From assembly GCA_947034895.1 (NCBI GenBank), contig OX344764.1, positions 71,777,348-71,841,347 of the forward strand: a DNA stretch of 64,000 nucleotides. The letters run 5' to 3'. Source of the stretch: Rhytidiadelphus loreus. Taxonomy: Eukaryota > Streptophyta > Bryopsida > Hypnales > Hylocomiaceae. The notes beneath the pieces were generated by a model that saw only the letters and a list, made by a program, of their open reading frames with translations, was not told the DNA's origin and did no database searches. The position numbers and the translations under genes were made by a program. Positions 55,959 through 64,000 of the stretch are shown here, piece after piece (position 1 is the first letter of the stretch; each line of letters opens with the position of its first letter).

Positions 55959-58900
55959 ATGGCGTGCTTTTTGATGTGGATTGCAAGTTTCTTCATATTG
56001 GCCATCTCCTTGTTTTGGAGATACCTGGGTTTTACATGGTGAGTATGAATGTTCCTTAGTGTTTGTTAAAGATTGAAATGTGTTTGTTAGAATGAAGTAG
56101 CATTCAAATTACAAAGTTCTTTGTGTGTTTTCTTGTTTGATTTACATCAAACTCAATGAAGTGTTGTTTTAAACAATTATAAATGTAATCAAATATAAAA
56201 ATATGTATTCTTATTTCAATATAATAGATAAACAACTCTATTTCTAGTGTTCCATGAAGTTTAATTTGTTGAATATGTTTGATGTTTCTAATGAATATTC
56301 TAGAGTAATTGGGTTCATTGTATCTTGTCAAAATATCTTGTTGATTGTAGACATGACATATTCTACAGGAAAGACAAGGATTTCTCAAAAGTGCAAAGTT
56401 TGCATTACAAAAGACTTCACAATGTTATACCAAGTCTTGAGAAATGCTTGAAGGCTATGAAAGCATCTTCAAAGAAGAAAGTTTTGAATAAAAATCAATG
56501 TGTACATCTTTTGGGCAAACTCGTATTGGTCACGAAGGAGATGGACAAAATGTTGTCAACTAAGACTCCAGATTTCAATTTCCAATTTGTATGTAAAGAA
56601 TTGTTTGGTCTTCAAAGGAAAGTGGAGATTGTGAGAAAAAATTGCATTGAAGAAGAGCAATGGTGCCATTCAGCTATATTTCAACTCCAGAACAAAGAAA
56701 CTTTTCGTGAGTTGCTTTTAGATCTCAAGTGTTGTTATGATACAACAAGGGATATGCACGTGTTCCACCATCCAAATCCATCAAATAATATAGTACCTAT
56801 TCAATTTGATGCGGCTACGTATGATCAAGTCCTCGAAGATGGACAAGAATTAAAGATGAGACTTGAACTTGTTCTTCAAGGAGAAATCAAAGAAGACTAT
56901 GAAATAGCACAACATCTATTATTGCGACTCAGAAACTTGGATCGAGTTGATGGTGGAGACTTGGATGCTTTGGAGATTCCCAATGATTTCAAAACTCCGA
57001 TATTAATGCGAAAAATAGGTGCAGGAGGTTATGGAGATGTGTACAAATCCAATTGGTTGGGCCTTGAATGTGCCACAAAAGTATTGAAAGTTGAACATGG
57101 TAATCTCAAGAACTCTCGAAAAGAGGTTGGGATCTTGGCAGGCTTGAGCCATCCAAATCTCGTTCAATTTTTGGGTTGTGGGATTATCCAGAAAATTGAT
57201 GAGACTCCAAAGGAAGATGAAATTGGTGAGATGCATTTGGTGATGGAATTGATGGATTCAAACTTGTCTACCTTTTTGAAGAAAGAAAGAAGACCTTTAT
57301 CCTATTCTATTGTAGTTGACATCATGCACCAAATTGCGAAGGGTGTGTATTACCTTCATGACATGCAAGTTGCTCATCTTGACCTGAAACCTGATAATGT
57401 CTTATATAGTTCAATATGTATAGAGGATTTGGATCCATATTACATATTCAAGGTTATGGATTATGGAACTTCTCAATTGGAGGTTTGTAGCCATCCGAAG
57501 CATCCGGAGCCATCCGATTATACAATTGGAACATATGGGTATATGGCCCCTGAAATGATAAAAGAAAGTAAAACTCCAAGGTATCCATTTCAAGCTGATG
57601 TGTGGTCCTTTGCCATGATATGCTCAGAGATTCTATCTGGAAAGGTTCCATTCTCTGATTTGAAACCAAAAGATTTTTACAATCAAATACAAGGTGTTGA
57701 TGGCCCTAGCTTGCGACCAAACCTACCCAATGTTTGTGAAGAACTCACAATCTTAATCCAAGAATGTTGGTCTCAAGACCCTCTTCAAAGACCAACATTT
57801 TTCGAGATTTGTAAAAGGCTCACTAATTTAAAGAAGTCTTTTTTGAAGGGAGCATCAAGTCCCTTTAGTGATTCCAAGCCCATGGTGAATTGTGTCTCAA
57901 TGGTATGAAATTGCTCAAATACAAAATTCATTTTGTGATGTTTGATTTATGTCATTTTCTTTCGTATTTTTTATTCATTATTTTGAGTGTAGTTCAATTT
58001 TTTTCATAAGATATTCCTTTTGCATTTTTACAGGTGGATGAACCAGTTGCTCTTCCAAAGGAGATTCTAGTCAATTTAGATCATCAATTGTCTAAAGCCA
58101 AAAGACTTTTGGAAATGAGTTATCTAGGCATCGTTGGCATGGGTGGAATCGGCAAGACTACACTAGCCAAGGCAATATTTGATGATGTGACCATGACTTC
58201 TTCATACCATGCATCATGTTTTGTTGCAAAATGCAAGAATTATCCAAATTCTTATGACATATTGTGTAAGATATTACCAAAACTTGGGAAAGATCAAAAG
58301 CCCAAGAATTTGGGAGATGCCCAAGAGATGATGAAGGAACTCTTGATTGGAAATAAGGTTCTTTTAATACTAGATGATGTCAACAAAGAAACTCTAGTGC
58401 ATGATATTGTACCTCCCAACATCGTTCAAGCTAGCAAGGGTACTACAATAATCATCACAACACGCCAATGGAATACCATAAAATCATTTGTGGACATTCA
58501 GGGAAAGTTGGACGTTGAATTGTTCGATGAAATGGCAGCAACAACACTTTTCATCTCTCACCTTTGTTGGGGTGAAGCTTCGTTATCACCAAACTTTGTG
58601 GCCTTGCGCAAAGAGATTGTTGCAGCTTGCAATGGCTTGCCTTTGAATCTGAAAGTGATGGGTGCATTTCTCCGCAATAAAGAGAGGTTGCGAAGTTGGG
58701 AACGAGCACTACAAAGGATGGCTAAAGGAAAGAATTTGGATGGTGATGAAGTAGGGAACTTGACTACCTTGACCACTCTACGTTTGGAAGGATGTTCAAG
58801 CGTGGTGGCCTTGCCAAAGGAAGTAGGGAACTTGTCTTCCTTGACCACTCTACGTTTGAAAGGATGTTCAAGCTTGGTGGCCTTGCCAAAGGAAGTAGGG

Positions 58901-61900
58901 AACTTAACGTCCTTGACCACTCTAGATTTGAAACGATGTTCAAGCTTGGTGGCCTTGCCAAAGGAAGTAGGGAACTTGTCTTCCTTGACCACTCTACGTT
59001 TGGAGGGATGTTCAAGCTTGGTGGCCTTGCCAAAGGAAGTAGGGAACTTAACGTCCTTGACCACTCTAGATTTGAAACAATGTTCAAGCTTGGTGGCCTT
59101 GCCAAAGGAAGTAGGGAACTTGTCTTCCTTGACCACTCTCTATTTGAATTATTGTTCAAGCTTGGTGGCCTTGCCAAAGGAAGTAGGGAACTTGTCTTCC
59201 TTGACCACTCTACGTTTGAAAGGATGTTCAAGCTTGGTGGACTTGCCAAACGAAGTAGGGAACTTGTCTTCCTTGACCACTCTACGTTTGGAGGGATGTT
59301 CAAGCTTGGTGGCCTTGCCAAAGGAAGTAGGGAACTTAACGTCCTTGAGGATTCTAGATTTAGAAGGATGTTCAAGCTTGGTGGCCTTGCCAAAGGTAGT
59401 AGGGAACTTATCTTCCTTGAGGATTCTAGATTTGGAAGGATGTTCAAGCTTGGTGGCCTTGCCAAAGGAAGTAGGGAACTTGTCTTCCTTGACCACTCTC
59501 TATTTGAATTATTGCTCAAGCTTGGTGGCCTTGCCAAAGGAAGTAGGGAACTTGTCTTCCTTGACCACTCTACGTTTGAAAGGATGTTCAAGCTTGGTGG
59601 CCTTGCCAAAGGAAGTAGGGAACTTAACGTCCTTGACCACTCTAGATTTGAAACGATGTTCAAACTTGGTGGCCTTGCCAAAGGAAGTAGGGAACTTGTC
59701 TTCCTTGACCACTCTAGATTTGAATGATTGTTCAAGCTTGGTGGCCTTGCCAAAGGAAGTAGAGATCTTGTCTTCCTTGACCACTTTCTATTTGAATGAT
59801 TGTTCAAACTTGGTGGCCCTGCCAAAGGAAGTAGGGAACTTGTCTTCCTTGACCACTCTCTATTTGATTGGATGTTCAAGCTTGGTGGCCTTGCCAATGG
59901 AAGTAGGGAACTTGTCTTCCTTGACCACTCTGGGTTTGAAAGGCTGTTCAAGCTTGGTGGCCATGCCAAAGGAAGTAGGGAACTTGTCTTCCTTGACCAC
60001 TCTACGTTTGGAGGGATGTTCAAGCTTGGTGGCCTTGCCAAAGGAAGTAGGGAACTTAACGTCCTTGACCACTCTCTATTTGATTGGATGTTCAAGCTTG
60101 GTGGCCTTGCCAATGGAAGTAGGGAACTTGTCTTCCTTGACCACTTTCTATTTGAATGATTGTTCAAACTTGGTGGCCCTGCCAAAGGAAGTAGGGAACT
60201 TGTCTTCCTTGACCACTCTCTATTTGATTGGATGTTCAAGCTTGGTGGCCTTGCCAATGGAAGTAGGGAACTTGTCTTCCTTGACCACTCTGGGTTTGAA
60301 AGGCTGTTCAAGCTTGGTGGCCTTGCCAAAGGAAGTAGGGACCTTGTCTTCCTTAACCACTCTCTATTTGAATGATTGTTCAAGCTTGGTGGCCCTGCCA
60401 AAGGAAGTAGGGAACTTGTCTTCTTTGACCACTCTGAATTTGAAAGGCTGTTCAATCCTGGTGGCCTTGCCAAAGGAAGTAGGGAACTTGTCTTCCTTGA
60501 GGATTCTAGATTTGGAAGGATGTTCAAGCTTGGTGGACTTGCGAAACGAAGTAGGGAACTTGTCTTCCTTGACCACTCTACGTTTGGAGGGATGTTCAAG
60601 CTTGGTGGCCTTGCCAAAGGAAGTAGGGAACTTAACGTCCTTGAGGATTCTAGATTTGGAAGGATGTTCAAGCTTGATGGCCTTGCCAAAGGTAGTAGGG
60701 AACTTATCTTCCTTGAGGATTCTAGATTTGGAAGGATGTTCAAGCTTGGTGGCCTTGCCAAAGGAAGTAGGGAACTTGTCTTCCTTGACCACTCTCTATT
60801 TGAATTATTGTTCAAGCTTGGTGGCCTTGCCAAAGGAAGTAGGGAACTTGTCTTCCTTGACCACTCTACGTTTGAAAGGATGTTCAAGCTTGGTGGCCTT
60901 GCCAAAGGAAGTAGGGAACTTAACGTCCTTGACCACTCTAGATTTGAAACGATGTTCAAACTTGGTGGCCTTGCCAAAGGAAGTAGGGAACTTGTCTTCT
61001 TTGACCACTCTAAATTTGAAAGGATGTTCAATCCTGGTGGCCTTGCCAAAGGAAGTAGGGAACTTGTCTTCGTTGACCACTCTATGTTTGGTAGGATGTT
61101 CAAGTTTTGTGGCCTTGGCAAAGGAAGTAGGGAACTTGTCTTCCTTGACCACTCTACGTTTGGAGGGATGTTCAAGCTTGGTGGCCTTGCCAAAGGAAGT
61201 AGGGAACTTAACGTCCTTGACCACTCTAGATTTGAAACGATGTTCAAGCTTGGTGGCCTTGCCAAAGGAAGTAGGGAACTTGTCTTCCTTGACCACTCTA
61301 GATTTGGTAGGATGTTCAAGTTTGGTGGCCTTGCCAAAGGAAGTAGGGAACTTGTCTTCCTTGACCACTCTCTATTTGAATGATTGTTCAATCCTGGTGG
61401 CCTTGCCAAAGGAAGTAGGGAACTTGTCTTCCTTGAGCACTCTACGTTTGGAGGGATGTTCAAGCTTGGTGGCCTTGCCAAAGGAAGTAGGGAACTTAAC
61501 GTCCTTGACCACTTTAGATTTGGTAGGATGTTCAAGTTTGGTGGCCTTGCCAAAGGAAGTAGGGAACTTGTCTTCCTTGACCACTCTACGTTTGGAGGGA
61601 TGTTCAAGCTTGGTGGCCTTGCCAAACGAACTAGGGAACTTAACGTCCTTGACCACTCTAGATTTGGTAGGATGTTCAAGTTTGGTGGCCTTGCCAAAGG
61701 AAGTAGGGAACTTGTCTTCCTTGACCACTCTCTATTTGAATGATTGTTCAAGCTTGGTGGCCCTGCCAAAGGAAGTAGGGAACTTGTCTTCCTTGACCAC
61801 TCTCTATTTGATTGGATGTTCAAGCTTGGTGGCCCTGCCAAAGGAAGTAGGGAACTTGTCTTCCTTGACCACTCTCTATTTGATTGGATGTTCAAGCTTG

Positions 61901-63550
61901 GTGGCCTTGCCAAAGGAAGTAGGGAACTTGTCTTCTTTGACCACTCTGAATTTGAAAGGATGTTCAATCCTGGTGGCCTTGCCAAAGGAAGTAGGGAACT
62001 TGTCTTCGTTGACCACTCTATGTTTGGTAGGATGTTCAAGTTTGGTGGCCTTGGCAAAGGAAGTAGGGAACTTGTCTTCCTTGACCACTTTACGTTTGGA
62101 GGGATGTTCAAGCTTGGTGGCCTTGCCAAAGGAAGTAGGGAACTTAACGTCGTTGACCACTCTAGATTTGAAACGATGTTCAAGCTTGGTGGCCTTGCCA
62201 AAGGAAGTAGGGAACTTGTCTTCCTTGACCACTCTAGATTTGAAAGGCTGTTCAATCTTGGTAGCCTTGCCAAAGGAAGTAGGGAACTTGTCTTCCTTGA
62301 CCACTCTAGATTTGGTAGGATGTTCAAGTTTGGTGGCCTTGCCGAAGGAAGTAGAGATCTTGTCTTCCTTGACCACTTTCTATTTGAATGATTGTTCAAG
62401 CTTGGTGGCCCTGCGAAAGGAAGTAGGGAACTTGTCTTCTTTGACCACTCTATGTTTGGAGGGATGTTCAAGCTTGGTGGCCTTGCCAAAGGAAGTAGGG
62501 AACTTAACGTCCTTGACCATTCTAGATTTGAAACGATGTTCAAGCTTGGTGGCCTTGCCAAACGAAGTAGGGAACTTGTCTTCCTTGACCACTCTAGATT
62601 TGAAAGGCTGTTCAATCTTGGTGGCCTTGCCAAAGGAAGTAGGGAACTTATCTTCCTTGACCACTCTAGATTTGGTAGGATGTTCAAGTTTGGTGGCCTT
62701 GCCAAAGGAAGTAGGGAACTTGTCTTCCTTGACCACTCTCTATTTGAATGATTGTTCAAGCTTGGTGGCCTTGCCAAAGGAAGTAGGGAACTTGTCTTCT
62801 TTGACCACTCTGAATTTGAAAGGCTGTTCAATCCTGGTGGCCTTGCCAAAGGAAGTAGGAAACTTGTCTTCCTTGACTACTCTATGTTTGGAAGGATGTT
62901 CAAGCTTGGTGGCCTTGCCAAAGGAAGTAGGGAACTTAACGTCCTTGACCACTCTAGATTTGAAACGATGTTCAATCTTGGTGGCCTTGCCAAAGAAAGT
63001 AGGGAACTTGTCTTCCTTGACCACTCTCTATTTGGAAGGATGCTCAATCTTGGTGGCCTTGCCAAAGGAAGTAGGGAACTTGTCTTCCTTGACCATTCTA
63101 GATTTGAATGATTGTTCAAGCTTGGTGGCCTTGCCAAAGGAAGTAGAGAACTTGTCTTCCTTGACCACTCTAGATTTGAATGATTGTTCAAGCTTGGTGG
63201 CCTTGCCAAAGGAAGTAGGGAACTTGTCTTCCTTGACCACTCTCTATTTGAATGATTGTTCAAGCTTGGTGGCCTTGCCAAAGGAAGTAGGGAACTTGTC
63301 TTCTTTGACCACTCTCTATTTGAATGATTGTTCAAGGTTGGTGGCCTTGCCAAAGGAAGTAGGGAACTTGTCGTCCTTGACCACTCTCTATTTGAAAGGA
63401 TGTCCAAGCTTGGTGGCCTTGCCAAAGGAACTAGGGAACTTGTCTTCCTTGACCTCTCTAGATTTGGAAGGATGTTCAAGCTTGGTGGCCTTGCCAAAGG
63501 TAGTAGGGAACTTATCTTCCTTGAGGATTCTAGATTTGGAAGGATGTTGA
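55959..63550 (+). CDS. Kinase-NB-ARC-LRR (PNL class) disease-resistance protein, abnormal or decayed
   Basis: Gene model by splice sites: exon 1 55959-56038, intron to 56368 (ATG|GTGAGT...TTCTACAG), exon 2 56369-57902, intron 57903-58033, exon 3 58034-63550. Both junctions keep frame, giving about 2376 residues. Residues 1-27 are a hydrophobic helix (MACFLMWIASFFILAISLFW...), a likely membrane anchor. A helical region follows. The kinase domain lies at about 237-510: GAGGYGDV, CATKVL, HLDLKPDN (no Arg before the Asp, so non-RD), DYG in place of DFG, and GYMAPE. The NB-ARC begins at about 545: P-loop GMGGIGKTT, kinase-2 LLILDDV, RNBS-B-like TTIIITTR, CNGLPL. The repeats begin at about 778, straight after LDGDE; no ARC2 or MHD motif is visible. 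NB-ARC proteins of this type act as intracellular immune receptors. The frame stops at TGA 63548-63550 inside the repeats. Confidence 0.85.
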
Positions 63551-64000
63551 AGCTTGGTGGACTTGCCAAACGAAGTAGGGAACTTGTCTTCCTTGACCAC
63601 CTTAGGTTTCAAAGAATGTTCAAGTTTGGAAGCATTGTAAATGGAAGTAGGGAATTTCTCTTCTTTGACGACTCTCTATTTGATTGGATGTTCAAACTTG
63701 GTGGCCTTGCCAAAGGAAGTAGGGAACTTGTCTTCCATGACTACTCTAAATTTGAGTTCTTTTTCAAGATTGGTGGCCTTGCCGAAGGAAGTAGGGAACT
63801 TGTTTTCTTTGACCATTTTAGGTTTGAAAAGGTGTTCATGCTTGGTGGCTTTGCCAAAGGAAGTAGGGAACCTGTCTTCCTTGACCACTCTAGATTTGGA
63901 AGGCTGTTCAAGTTTGGTGGCCTTTTCAAAGGAAGTAGGGAACTTGTTCTCCTTGACCATTTTAGGTTTGAATTGGTGTTCAAGCTTAGTGGCCTTGCCA
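58751..64000 (+). repeat. 72-bp LRR-coding tandem array, 72 complete units plus a partial
   Basis: The marker GTAGGG recurs at exact multiples of 72 bp: 58751, 58823 and on to 63935, that is 5184 bp or 72 units without a net indel. The last unit runs off the window. Each unit encodes 24 residues (VGNL SSLTTL x L xx CSSL VALPKE). Larger blocks recur at offsets of 5 units (about 59790-60000 against 60150-60360), 13 units (about 61000-61140 against 61936-62076) and 18 units (about 59250-59700 against 60546-60996). In-frame stops occur at 63548-63550 (TGA) and 63638-63640 (TAA). Units near the window end are more diverged. Because the unit is a multiple of three, several other frames on both strands also stay open; they are not genes. 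Confidence 0.97.

Noticed and set aside
58764..62849. A 1361-codon antisense open frame, and many 60-335-codon frames on both strands within the LRR array
   Set aside because: The unit is 72 bp, so any frame without a stop in the consensus unit stays open. The sense frame continues the kinase-NB-ARC gene and has LRR consensus; the others have no family signature.
58751..64000. Regular repeats resembling a CRISPR array
   Set aside because: There are no unique spacers between repeats, the units are head-to-tail and coding, and the setting is a plant nuclear gene.

Overview
The window reads as AT-rich nuclear DNA of a land plant, most likely a moss or another seed-free plant. The main argument is the gene at the right end: a protein kinase, an NB-ARC nucleotide-binding domain and leucine-rich repeats in one protein. 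That architecture (PK-NBS-LRR, or PNL) is known as a bryophyte, especially moss, class of resistance gene. Plant-type DNA transposons (hAT, CACTA, Tourist-like), GT-AG introns and telomere-like TTTAGGG variants agree. I cannot name the species.

Layout. 1-10.3 kb: a transposon-derived block. A long RING-finger gene is split by one in-frame TGA (2017-5271). An intact hAT-type transposase with an unusual acidic/basic tail follows (6380-9703). Each has an array of CCGACGG motifs just upstream, and a 219-bp MITE rich in related CG palindromes lies downstream (10043-10261). 11.0-13.6 kb: a reverse-strand PNL pseudogene. It retains exon 1 and the start of exon 2, carries two adjacent transposon insertions with intact target duplications, and is cut off inside the kinase domain. 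13.6-31 kb: mostly gene-free AT-rich DNA with MITEs, retrotransposon tails and old duplicated segments. 31.3-42.9 kb: four reverse-strand exon-like pieces, three of them resembling one WD40-repeat protein. The roughly 8-kb gap between two pieces holds MITEs, two TTAA-flanked elements and a complete 2.2-kb CACTA element. 43-55.9 kb: duplicated repeats, TTAA-flanked elements, a tandem satellite and a GC-rich tract. 55959 to the end: a three-exon PNL gene whose last exon is a 72-bp tandem repeat array of 72 complete units with no length change, still running at the window edge.

How it fits together. The window is shaped by repeated rounds of non-autonomous DNA transposition. At least four terminal-inverted-repeat families occur in several copies, and paralogous 'empty sites' inside the window confirm several insertions. 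The PNL gene and the PNL pseudogene are paralogues about 43 kb apart in opposite orientation, so this may be the edge of a resistance-gene cluster. The intact-looking PNL copy is itself abnormal: its NB-ARC joins the repeats without a visible ARC2/MHD region, and the repeat array carries two in-frame stops.
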